This document shows, in pieces, positions 1-7,098 of a stretch of DNA of 13,184 bases (position 1 is its first letter; every line of letters starts with the position of its first letter). The stretch is taken from contig JAJYJR010000093.1 in the NCBI GenBank assembly GCA_021789355.1, positions 1 through 13,184 on the forward strand, read 5' to 3'. Position numbers and translations under genes: made by a program. Origin of the DNA: Chloroflexota bacterium. Lineage in GTDB: Bacteria; Chloroflexota; Limnocylindria; Limnocylindrales; CSP1-4. The notes beneath the pieces were generated by a model. It was not told the origin of the DNA, did no database searches, and saw only the letters and a program-made list of their open reading frames with translations.

Positions 1-1
1 G

Positions 2-277
2 GAGCGGGCCGGTGCGGAGGGTGGTGACGTCCGGGCCACGCTCGAGCGCGGGTTCGCCGACTGGCTCGAGCAGGGCCGCGCCGGCACGAAGGGCAAGGGA
101 AAGAAGAGCGAGCGCCGGACCGGGGGCGAGACGTTCTGGCACCTGTTCGACACGGTGAGCGCGCCGATCGCCGCGCGGGCGGCGAAGCGGGCCGCGGAGC
201 GCCTGTTCGCCGCGGAGCCGGATCGGGCGCGTGCGGAGGGCCGGGACGAGCCGGGGGAGGCAGCCTCTTCCCGCTAG
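2..277 (+). CDS. 3' end of an unrecognised protein (partial)
   Basis: An open frame runs from the window edge to a TAG stop, giving the last 91 residues of a protein whose start lies outside. Third positions are almost all G or C, as in the confident genes here, so the frame looks real. The tail is charged and Ala/Arg/Lys/Glu-rich: a Gly/Lys stretch (TKGKGKKSERR), then a more hydrophobic piece with TFWHLFDTV, then an Ala/Arg helix-like stretch and a Gly/Glu/Ser-rich end. I do not recognise the family. No catalytic motif or clear membrane segment is visible. The stop codon lies inside the probable -10 box of the downstream tRNA gene. Confidence 0.6.
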   Translation, partial: ERAGAEGGDVRATLERGFADWLEQGRAGTKGKGKKSERRTGGETFWHLFDTVSAPIAARAAKRAAERLFAAEPDRARAEGRDEPGEAASSR

Positions 278-280
278 ACT
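275..280 (+). promoter_or_regulatory. Probable -10 box of the tRNA-Leu gene
   Basis: TAGACT matches the TATAAT consensus at 4 of 6 positions and ends 7 bases before the first base of the mature tRNA (288), the spacing expected if transcription starts at or just before the tRNA 5' end. No clear -35 box is seen about 17 bases upstream. The first three bases are the stop codon of the upstream gene. Confidence 0.4.
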
Positions 281-287
281 TGCGCGC

Positions 288-375
288 GGGCGAGTGGCGG
301 AATGGCAGACGCGCCGGCCTTAGGAGCCGGTGCCGCGTGAGCGGCGTGTCGGTTCGACCCCGACCTCGCCTACCA
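288..375 (+). tRNA. tRNA-Leu (anticodon UAG), CCA encoded
   Basis: Class II tRNA with a full cloverleaf. The acceptor stem GGGCGAG (288-294) pairs with CTCGCCT (365-371), the first pair being G-U. The D-arm region GCGGAATGGCAGACGC is typical of tRNA-Leu. The anticodon stem CCGGC (314-318)/GCCGG (326-330) encloses the loop CTTAGGA, with anticodon TAG at 321-323, which reads CUN codons, mainly CUA. The long variable arm has a five-base stem, GCCGC (332-336)/GCGGC (341-345), as required for leucine or serine tRNAs. The T stem GTCGG (348-352)/CCGAC (360-364) holds the TTCGACC loop. The discriminator is A372, which fits leucine, and CCA is encoded at 373-375. Confidence 0.97.
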
Positions 376-386
376 GCAATGCTGGT
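372..386 (+). repeat. Small perfect hairpin at the tRNA 3' end
   Basis: ACCAGC (372-377) and GCTGGT (381-386) form a perfect 6-bp stem with a 3-base loop. The left arm contains the discriminator and CCA end of the tRNA. No T-run follows, so it is not a canonical terminator. It could influence 3' processing of the tRNA precursor or be chance. Confidence 0.4.
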
Positions 387-679
387 GCTCCAGAGTTCAC
401 AGTCCCGCAACACGCCGCTCACACGGCAGCGCCATCCTGCGGACATGAGCGAGCACTGCGTGGCTGCGGCCGGTGGCCGCGACGTGGCCCCGGACGAGGG
501 TGGAGCGCCGATCGAGGATACGCAGCGGCCCACGGCAGCGGTCCATGAGACGCCGTGCGCGACGCGAAGCTCGCACGAGGTGACACGGCGGCCTCCTGGT
601 CGCGACGATTCTGCCGGCTCGCCTCCCGGCGGCGCGCCCTCCGATGCTGATATCGCGCTGTGGTTCGGGTAGCCGCCAC
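376..679. other. Intergenic stretch with no supported gene
   Basis: About 300 bases between the tRNA and the small open frame at 680. Open frames exist on both strands, but they either read through the tRNA or have Arg/Ser/Pro-rich compositions typical of shadow frames in GC-rich DNA. Apart from the hairpin at its left edge I see no repeat, promoter or RNA gene here. Confidence 0.5.
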
Positions 680-883
680 ATGCTCGGTCGCCTGGCCGCG
701 ACCGGTGTCTCGCTCATCCTCATCGTCGGATTCGCGGCCGGCCTCCGCCTCCTCGCCAGGCTCCCCCGTGAGAACGACCACGCCCGCGCCATTGCGCACG
801 CCGAACGGTGGCGCCGCGAGGAGGAGCTATACGCCCGCACGGCCGCTGTGGCGGCGCCTGCCCGCGCGCTGATCGGGGGCTGA
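680..883 (+). CDS. Small single-pass membrane protein, hypothetical
   Basis: A 67-residue frame from ATG680. Residues about 5-28 form one hydrophobic helix (GVSLILIVGFAAGLRLL is its core), followed by a charged, probably helical segment rich in Arg, Glu and His (RENDHARAIAHAERWRREEE) and an Ala-rich tail. Third positions are about 87 percent G or C (9 A/T of 67), like the confident genes and better than competing frames, which favours a real gene. There is no good Shine-Dalgarno sequence. An in-frame ATG at 644 would add 12 polar residues before the helix, so I prefer 680. The family is unrecognised. It lies alone between the tRNA and the importer operon, and its stop is within the palindrome CTGATCAG. 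Confidence 0.42.
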   Translation: MLGRLAATGVSLILIVGFAAGLRLLARLPRENDHARAIAHAERWRREEELYARTAAVAAPARALIGG

Positions 884-890
884 TCAGAAG

Positions 891-920
891 TTCACACGCA
901 CATCACGCGCCGCTTACTTT
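891..920 (+). promoter_or_regulatory. Weak candidate promoter for the importer operon
   Basis: TTCACA (891-896) matches TTGACA at 5 of 6 positions. TACTTT (915-920) matches TATAAT at only 3 of 6, with an 18-base spacer. Transcription would start near 927, just before the inverted repeat at 930. The -10 match is poor, so this rests mostly on position. Confidence 0.22.
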
Positions 921-929
921 CGCCGCGCT

Positions 930-975
930 AACTGGACCCGCTCGCCTGAAACTCGTCCAGTTCGAGGAGGGTCCA
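930..975 (+). promoter_or_regulatory. 5' leader with two mutually exclusive hairpins, one covering the Shine-Dalgarno
   Basis: AACTGGAC (930-937) and GTCCAGTT (955-962) are a perfect 8-bp inverted repeat with a 17-base loop; this fold leaves the Shine-Dalgarno GAGGAGG (964-970) free. The same left arm can instead pair as TGGACCC (933-939) with GGGTCCA (969-975), extended by CTCG (941-944) with CGAG (963-966); this fold buries the Shine-Dalgarno. Because 933-937 is used in both helices, they cannot coexist. This is the layout of a translational on/off switch or a repressor target. It resembles no riboswitch class I can name. The pairing is seen directly; the regulatory role is inferred. Confidence 0.45.
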
Positions 976-977
976 TC

Positions 978-2198
978 GTGTCTTCCCACCGTGGCTTCGG
1001 CGCATCATCGGGTCGCGACGGCCTGCGACGCGCCCTGGCGGTCTGGCCCGGCCGGCCCGCGGGTGCATCAGGTCGGCGGGTCGCCGCCATCGTCGCGGCA
1101 GGCGCCGTGGTCTTCGCGGCCTGCAGCGGAACCGTGACCAATCCGGCATCCACCGCCGCTCCGCCGTCGATCGCCACAGTCGCGCCCGCCGCGACGGGAG
1201 GCGGAAGCCTCGCTGCTGCCGCCGCCAGCGTTGCGCCGGCCGCGACGCCCACCCCGGCGCCCGTGCCGCTCGTCGTGTACTCCGCGCAGGGGTACGACTC
1301 TGCGATGACCAAGGCGTTCCAGGCCGCCACCGGCATCCCCGTCCAGCTGGTCGACGACAGCACGGGCCCGCTGCTCGTGAAGGTGCAGGCGGAGAAGAGC
1401 AACCCCCGCTGGGACGTGCTGTGGGTGGACGGGGACGAGGCGTTCGCCTCGCTGGACCAGCAGGGCTACCTGGTCAAGGGATACGAGCCGAGCGTGGCAT
1501 TCAACGCGCTCGGCTCCTCGCTCATCCCATCGGACAGGAGCTACGTACCCACCGGCGTAACGATGGCGGGAACCGTCGTCTACAGCTCGAAGAACGTGAG
1601 CGCCCCGCCGACGAGCTGGAACGCCCTTCTCTCGCCAGCGTGGAAGGGCCAGGTCGGCATGAACGCCCCCGCCGTCTCGGGACCCACGTACCCGTTTGTC
1701 GCCGGACTCTTCAACTACCTGGGTGGGGTGTCGCAGGGCGAGGCGTTCCTGCAGAAGCTCAAGGCGAACGGCCTCAAGGTGAACCAGACGAATGGCGACA
1801 CGCTGCACGCGCTCGAGGGCGGACAGATCAGGATCGCGCTGATCCAGAGCTCGGCTGGGATCGGTGCCGAGGCCAAGGACCCCTCGCTGAAGACGGCGTT
1901 CATCTCGCCCGTGACACCCATCCCGAGCGTGATCGGCATCGACGCCAAGGCATCGCCGCAGGCCATCGCGGAGGCTGAGCAGTTCGCGGCCTTCGTGCTG
2001 TCTGCGCCGGGCCAGTCGGTGATGGAGTCGGGCGATCCCAGCGGCGACTCGCTCTACTGGCCGGTGGTGGAGGGTGTCCAGCCGCTGCCGCAGCTGCCTG
2101 CGCTCTCGAGCGTCCCGGCCAGGCCGATCGACCCGGCCCAGTGGGGATCGCGCGAGAACGCCATCAACACGTGGTTCACCGACAACGTCGCGCAGTGA
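978..2198 (+). CDS. ABC transporter substrate-binding lipoprotein (Fe(III)/AfuA-type family)
   Basis: Extracytoplasmic binding component of the importer encoded by this and the next two genes. Start GTG978 follows the Shine-Dalgarno GAGGAGG by 7 bases. The 406-residue protein has a long N-terminal region, a hydrophobic helix (VAAIVAAGAVVF) and a lipobox-like FAAC with the lipidated Cys at 49. An Ala/Pro/Thr-rich linker (about 54-97) tethers the domain to the membrane. The type 2 periplasmic-binding fold then begins with VVYSAQGYDSAMTKAFQ (99-115), continues with WDVLWVDGDEAF (145-156), and ends with a typical C-terminal helix. The fold and operon resemble FbpA/AfuA/FutA ferric-binding proteins, but I do not see the adjacent Tyr-Tyr iron ligands of FbpA. 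Related subfamilies bind 2-aminoethylphosphonate or thiamine, so the substrate is not certain. Confidence 0.88.
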   Translation: MSSHRGFGASSGRDGLRRALAVWPGRPAGASGRRVAAIVAAGAVVFAACSGTVTNPASTAAPPSIATVAPAATGGGSLAAAAASVAPAATPTPAPVPLVVYSAQGYDSAMTKAFQAATGIPVQLVDDSTGPLLVKVQAEKSNPRWDVLWVDGDEAFASLDQQGYLVKGYEPSVAFNALGSSLIPSDRSYVPTGVTMAGTVVYSSKNVSAPPTSWNALLSPAWKGQVGMNAPAVSGPTYPFVAGLFNYLGGVSQGEAFLQKLKANGLKVNQTNGDTLHALEGGQIRIALIQSSAGIGAEAKDPSLKTAFISPVTPIPSVIGIDAKASPQAIAEAEQFAAFVLSAPGQSVMESGDPSGDSLYWPVVEGVQPLPQLPALSSVPARPIDPAQWGSRENAINTWFTDNVAQ

Positions 2199-4059
2199 TC
2201 CACCGTCTGGGACGGATGGGGCCTGCGTGGCCCGGTCGGCGCGGCTTGCCGACCGGGCCATCGGGCTCGGGGGTTGCCGTCGGCACCGTCACGACGGTGA
2301 CCGCCGCGGGTTCGGCGGCGCGGATTCGCCTCCACGGGCGAGCGCGGCTGCTCGACCGTGGAGGCCTGGTCGCGGGCTCGGCCGTGCTGTGGGTCGCGCT
2401 GGGCGCGCTGCTCATCCTGCCGATGGCAGCGTTCCTGGCGCAGGCATTCTCGCCGCGGCTGTTCGACGCGGGCGATCAGTGGTTCACGCTCGGCAACTTC
2501 GCGAACGCCTTCTCGGGGGCCACCCTCCAGGGGGTTGCCGATTCGCTCGGCGTGAGTGCCGCGACGTCCGTTCTCTGCGTGGCGATCGGCGGATCCCTGG
2601 CATGGGGCGTGCAGCGCACCGACCTGCCCGGGCGGCGGCTGTGGCCGATCCTCATGTGGGCCCTGCTGCTCGTTCCGACCTTCCTCGCCGCCGAGGGCTG
2701 GGAGTACCTGCTCCAGCCGCAGGGGGTGCTGTCCCAGTTCGGCATCGACGCGTCGCCGCTGTATGGGGTGTTCTTCGGCCCGGTCGGAGTCGTCGTCGTC
2801 CTGGCGATGTCGGCGCTGCCGTACGCGTACATCACGATTGCGGCCGCGCTGCTCCACCTGGGATCGGAGTTCGAGGAGGCGGCACGCGTGCACGGCGCGG
2901 GCAGGTGGCGCACGACGCGGGTCATGCTCCCGATCCTCGGCCCGGGGCTGCTCTCCGCGGCCGCCATCGTGTTCGCTGAATCCATGAGCGACTTCGGGGT
3001 GGCGTCCACGCTGGCCGCCAACGCTCACTTCCCCGTCGCCACCTACGTGCTCTTCCAGGCGATCGACAACAACCCGGCGGATTTTGGGCTGGCCGGCGCC
3101 ATCGGCTGCCTGCTCGTCGCGTCGGCCGCCATCCCGATCGGGGTACAGGCCTGGGCGCTGCGAGGGCGCACCTACGCCGTCGTGTCGGGTCGCACGCGTC
3201 CCGCAACGCGCACGCACCTTTCGCCGGTCGTACGGATCTCCTTTGCGGGCGCGACCGCCCTGCTCTTCGGACTCGCCCTCGGGGCGCCGATCGTTGGCGC
3301 GCTGGTCGCCTCGCTGCTGAAGGGATTCGGCTCGGACGTCTCCGTGTCCTCGCTGACGCTCGACAGCTACCGGTCGGTCTTCGCCGGCGATGCCGGTCTG
3401 GCGGCGCCGCTCGCCTTCTCGACCGGCATGGCGGCTGTGACCGCGCTCGTGACGATGATCCTGGGGCTCGCCGTGGCGCGCCTCCTGACCGCCCGTGGCG
3501 CCGGTCGCCTGGCTCGCCTGACGGACCTCGTGCTGCTGGGCTCGGTCGCGCTGCCCGGGATCGTCCTGGCCGCGGGCTACATCTTCGCGTACAACCTGCC
3601 GCTGCTCGGCAACCTCGGGTTGGACCTCTACGAGACCACGCCCTTGTTGATCATGGGGTACGTGGCGACGGCCCTGCCCAGCCAGGCCCGGCTGATGGTG
3701 AGCCCGGTGTCCCAGTTGCAGGATTCGCTCGTCCAGGCGGCCCGGGTCCACGGGAGCTCGGCCGCGTCGGCGTGGCGCAGGGCGGTGCTGCCTGTCCTCT
3801 CGCGCATCCTGCTCTGGGCCGGGCTGCTGACGTTCGCGAAGACCCTTCTCGAACTGCCCGTCTCCCAGCTGCTGTACCCGCCGGGGTCGCCCCCCGTCTC
3901 GGTGGCCATCAACTCGTACGTGGCCGGGTATCACTACGACACCGGCACGGCGATGACGGTCGTCGCGCTCGCCGAGGAGTTCGCCGTGATCCTGGTCGGC
4001 CTCGCCCTGTTCGCACTGCTGACGCCGAAGGGGTGGCGCCGTTCGCTCGGGGCGACGCC

Positions 4060-4063
<4 letters not shown>
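2195..4063 (+). CDS. Fused two-domain ABC importer permease (FbpB/AfuB-type)
   Basis: Inner-membrane channel of the importer. The roughly 620-residue protein holds two tandem permease domains, each with about six membrane helices, so one chain replaces a dimer. Each carries an EAA loop that contacts the ATPase: EEAARVHGAGRW...LP near residues 226-246 and VQAARVHGSSAASAW...LP near 512-532. This fused layout is typical of ferric-iron and thiamine importers. I chose GTG2195 because it overlaps the upstream stop as GTGA, implying translational coupling. ATG2216 is an equally possible start, and GTG2141 would overlap the upstream gene by 58 bases. The first 60 or so residues are Gly/Arg-rich before the first helix. 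The gene ends in an ATGA overlap with the ATPase gene. Confidence 0.92.
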
Positions 4064-5264
<1,201 letters not shown>

Positions 5265-5277
<13 letters not shown>

Positions 5278-5915
5278 GCTCGGTCGGCGGCCTGCGAGGG
5301 CGCAGCGGCGCGGGGGGCGCGGGGACTGCGCCTGCGTCTGCGCGGCGTCAGAGAGGGGGCACCGGCCTCGCTCGTCTGCATCTCGAAGACGCGCGCCTCG
5401 AACTGCTCGAGCAGGGTCGTGCAGCGATCCAGCCATGCGCGCGCGTCCTGCTGGTTGGGTGCGCCGAACCAGTCACGCTCCCGGACACGGGTGAACCAGC
5501 CGCAGACCTTCTCGTACTCGCTGCGGATCTCCTCCGCCTCCTCGTAGGTGAAGTTCTGCCGGAACGTCTCGAACTCGATCTCCTTGACGAAGTCGACCTC
5601 GCAGTTCTCGATGATCTCCGCGTAGTGGCGCGCGGCCTGCTCCACGAACTGCGCGACGAGCTTGCGTTCCTCCTCGGGCGGGAGCGTGCGGAGCGGCAGC
5701 AGGTGGTACTCGCCAGCGGAATCCGTGATCCTCCGCAGGATCGGCTGCAGGTCGCGGGCGACACGGGTGTTCTGCGGGAAGACGCACACCGACTGCTGCA
5801 GGTAGACCGCGCCCACCTTCTTCAGCATCCGCCACACGTAGACCCGGTTTGCGGAGGGCTTCGCCGGCACCCGGTAGACCAGCACCACGAAGCGTGGACG
5901 CGGCGATCCCGCCAT
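5265..5915 (-). CDS. ChrB N-terminal-domain-like protein
   Basis: The 216-residue protein resembles the N-terminal domain of ChrB, the chromate-responsive regulator: RFVVLVYRVPAKPSANRVYVW (8-28) followed by GAVYLQQSVCVFP (35-47) is the characteristic start. The middle (about 60-180) is rich in Glu and Arg, probably helical, with aromatic residues near FRQNFTY and WFTRVRERDWFG. The last 30 or so residues are Arg/Ala/Pro-rich and probably disordered. The C-terminal ChrB domain is absent and no ChrA transporter is nearby. The start is ATG5915, with a GGAG four bases upstream on the minus strand. It diverges from the COG4280-type membrane gene, suggesting joint function or regulation. A role in metal or oxyanion response is inferred from family and context. 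Confidence 0.8.
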
Positions 5916-5937
5916 CGAGCTCCGGTCCTCCCTGCGT

Positions 5938-5954
5938 TCGGCCGTCCTGGCCGA
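5938..5954. repeat. Inverted repeat in the ChrB-like gene leader
   Basis: TCGGCC (5938-5943) and GGCCGA (5949-5954) form a perfect 6-bp stem with a 5-base loop, about 23 bases upstream of the ChrB-like start codon. It would lie in that gene's 5' leader if the promoter at 6023-6028 is used. It may be a hairpin or an operator; in GC-rich DNA, chance is possible. Confidence 0.3.
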
Positions 5955-6002
5955 CCCCTCACGCGTGCCGCCTCTGCGGGAACGGACAACGCCCGCTGGC
6001 TA

Positions 6003-6021
6003 CGCGGATCGGCGTTCCGCG
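6003..6021. promoter_or_regulatory. Inverted repeat near the proposed minus-strand start site
   Basis: CGCGGA (6003-6008) and TCCGCG (6016-6021) are a perfect 6-bp inverted repeat separated by 7 bases. It lies immediately downstream of the minus-strand -10 candidate, the position expected for a repressor site on the ChrB-like gene. Confidence 0.3.
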
Positions 6022-6022
6022 G

Positions 6023-6028
6023 ATGATA
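6023..6028 (-). promoter_or_regulatory. Candidate -10 box for the ChrB-like gene
   Basis: Read on the minus strand the sequence is TATCAT, matching TATAAT at 5 of 6 positions. Transcription would start near 6016 with a leader of about 100 bases. No convincing -35 box is visible 17-18 bases upstream. Confidence 0.3.
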
Positions 6029-6049
6029 CGACCTCGCCACCGCGCAGGC

Positions 6050-6079
6050 TTGACCCGGCAAGGCGTTTGTCTGTAGCAT
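6050..6079 (+). promoter_or_regulatory. Promoter of the COG4280-type membrane protein operon
   Basis: TTGACC (6050-6055) matches the -35 consensus at 5 of 6 positions, and TAGCAT (6074-6079) matches the -10 at 4 of 6, with an 18-base spacer. It is the best -35/-10 pair in the window. Transcription would start near 6086, about 30 bases before the start codon. Confidence 0.5.
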
Positions 6080-6088
6080 GCGTGGAGA

Positions 6089-6104
6089 TGTAGCAGCTAT
6101 TACA
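6089..6104. promoter_or_regulatory. Operator-like palindrome at the start of the COG4280-type operon
   Basis: TGTAGCAGCTATTACA is symmetric at 12 of 16 positions (TGTA-nn-AGCT-nn-TACA). The half-site TGTAGCA also occurs at 6072-6078, 17 bases upstream and overlapping the -10. The palindrome begins about 3 bases after the predicted start site and ends just before the ribosome binding site AGGAG (6107-6111), a classic repressor position. It is AT-rich within a very GC-rich region. The cognate regulator is unknown; the divergent ChrB-like protein is one candidate. Confidence 0.5.
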
Positions 6105-6116
6105 ACAGGAGACTTG

Positions 6117-6881
6117 ATGCAGACGCTCGTGGCCGCGGTGCCGGCCTTCCTGGCCTCCGTGGTGGAGTTCGTGGAGGCCCTCACCATCGTCCTGGCCGTC
6201 GGCGTCACGCGCCAGTGGCGCTCGACGCTGATCGGGGTGGGCGCCGCCACGCTCGCCCTCGCGATCATCGTCGGCGTGTTCGGCACCGCCATCGTCCTGC
6301 TCGTGCCGATCGGGATCCTGCGCCTCGTGGTCGGCACCTTCCTCCTCATCTACGGGCTGCAGTGGCTGTGCAAGGCGATGCTGCGGGCCACGGGGGCCAG
6401 GGCCAAGCACGACGAAGCCGCAATCTACCAGCGCGAGATCGCGCAGCTCACGGAGGAGCCGCCGGTCCCCGCGAAGGGCATGGACTGGATCAGCTTCACG
6501 GTGGCCTTCAAGGGCGTCCTCCTCGAGGGGCTCGAGGTCGCGTTCATCGTGGTCACCTTCGGCGCCTCGGCCGGGCAGCTCGGCCCCGCCGCGCTCGGTG
6601 CCGCCGTGGCCGGCGTGCTGGTCCTGGCCGTCGGTGCCTCGCTGCACCGGCCGCTCGCCCGCGTGCCGGAGAACGGCCTGAAGTACGCCGTCGGTCTCAT
6701 GCTCGTCACCTTCGGCACGTTCTGGGCGGGCGAGGGGATCGGGATCGCGTGGCCCGGCAGCGACGCCGTGCTGCTCGTGCTCCTGGCGGCCTACCTGGTG
6801 GTGAGCCTGGCCGGCGTCTGGGCGGTGCGCTCGCTGCTGCGGACGCGCCTCGTGGTCGCGCCGGCGACGGTCGGGGAGTAG
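6117..6881 (+). CDS. COG4280-type polytopic membrane protein, putative metal transporter
   Basis: A 254-residue integral membrane protein with about six to seven hydrophobic helices. The start ATG6117 follows AGGAG (6107-6111) by 5 bases. Two similar motifs sit at the start of helices in each half: EFVEALTIVLAVG (17-29) and EGLEVAFIVVTFG (137-149). This internal repeat of E-x-x-E followed by a hydrophobic run ending in Gly recalls the paired REGLE motifs that bind iron in FTR1/EfeU permeases, although the Arg is missing. A hydrophilic cytoplasm-like loop (about 93-122) separates the halves, and a Gly-rich segment with GTFWAGEG (200-207) lies near the end. It fits the uncharacterised COG4280 family; metal-ion transport is inferred. 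It probably shares a transcript with the small membrane gene that begins 4 bases after its stop. Confidence 0.8.
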   Translation: MQTLVAAVPAFLASVVEFVEALTIVLAVGVTRQWRSTLIGVGAATLALAIIVGVFGTAIVLLVPIGILRLVVGTFLLIYGLQWLCKAMLRATGARAKHDEAAIYQREIAQLTEEPPVPAKGMDWISFTVAFKGVLLEGLEVAFIVVTFGASAGQLGPAALGAAVAGVLVLAVGASLHRPLARVPENGLKYAVGLMLVTFGTFWAGEGIGIAWPGSDAVLLVLLAAYLVVSLAGVWAVRSLLRTRLVVAPATVGE

Positions 6882-6885
6882 CGCC

Positions 6886-7098
6886 ATGCACCACCTGCGC
6901 TCGTTCGGCGCCTTCTGGTACGACTTCCTCGTGGGCGACCGGCCCGAGCTGTTCCTGGGCCCCATCGTGGCCCTGGTGCTGGCGTGGCTCCTCGTGAGCG
7001 CAGGCCTGCCGGCTGGCGGCGCCGGGATCTTCCTGTTCGCAGCGGTCGTGGCCGTCGGCGCCTTCAGCCTGTACCTGACCGCGCGCCCGAAGGCATAG
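6886..7098 (+). CDS. Small two-helix membrane protein linked to the COG4280-type gene
   Basis: A 70-residue protein whose ATG6886 lies 4 bases after the upstream stop, with GGGGAG (6873-6878) as ribosome binding site. The N-terminus carries a conserved-looking amphipathic motif, FWYDFLVGDRPELF (10-23). Two membrane helices follow, one about 24-41 (GPIVALVLAWLLVSAG) and one about 47-65 (GIFLFAAVVAVGAFSLYL), separated by a Gly/Pro turn. Position and size suggest an accessory subunit of the larger membrane protein. The last 35 bases overlap the 3' end of the convergent glycosyltransferase gene. The family is not one I can name with certainty. Confidence 0.78.
   Translation: MHHLRSFGAFWYDFLVGDRPELFLGPIVALVLAWLLVSAGLPAGGAGIFLFAAVVAVGAFSLYLTARPKA

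Noticed and set aside
280..672. Plus-strand open frame starting just before the tRNA
   Set aside because: It reads through the whole tRNA-Leu gene and has an Arg/Pro-rich composition without any recognisable feature.
288..977. Integration site or genomic island at the tRNA 3' end
   Set aside because: No integrase, transposase or second copy of the tRNA 3' end is present, and the following genes have the same composition as the rest of the window.
2054..3934. Long minus-strand open frame antisense to the importer permease
   Set aside because: Its translation is an Arg/Gln/Glu/Gly-rich string without domains, typical of antisense frames in high-GC genes; the plus strand holds a permease with two EAA loops.
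3772..4059. N-terminal extension of the importer ATPase by about 96 codons
   Set aside because: The extension lies inside the permease coding region in another frame. The ATGA overlap at 4060 gives a start that matches the normal length of the ATPase family.
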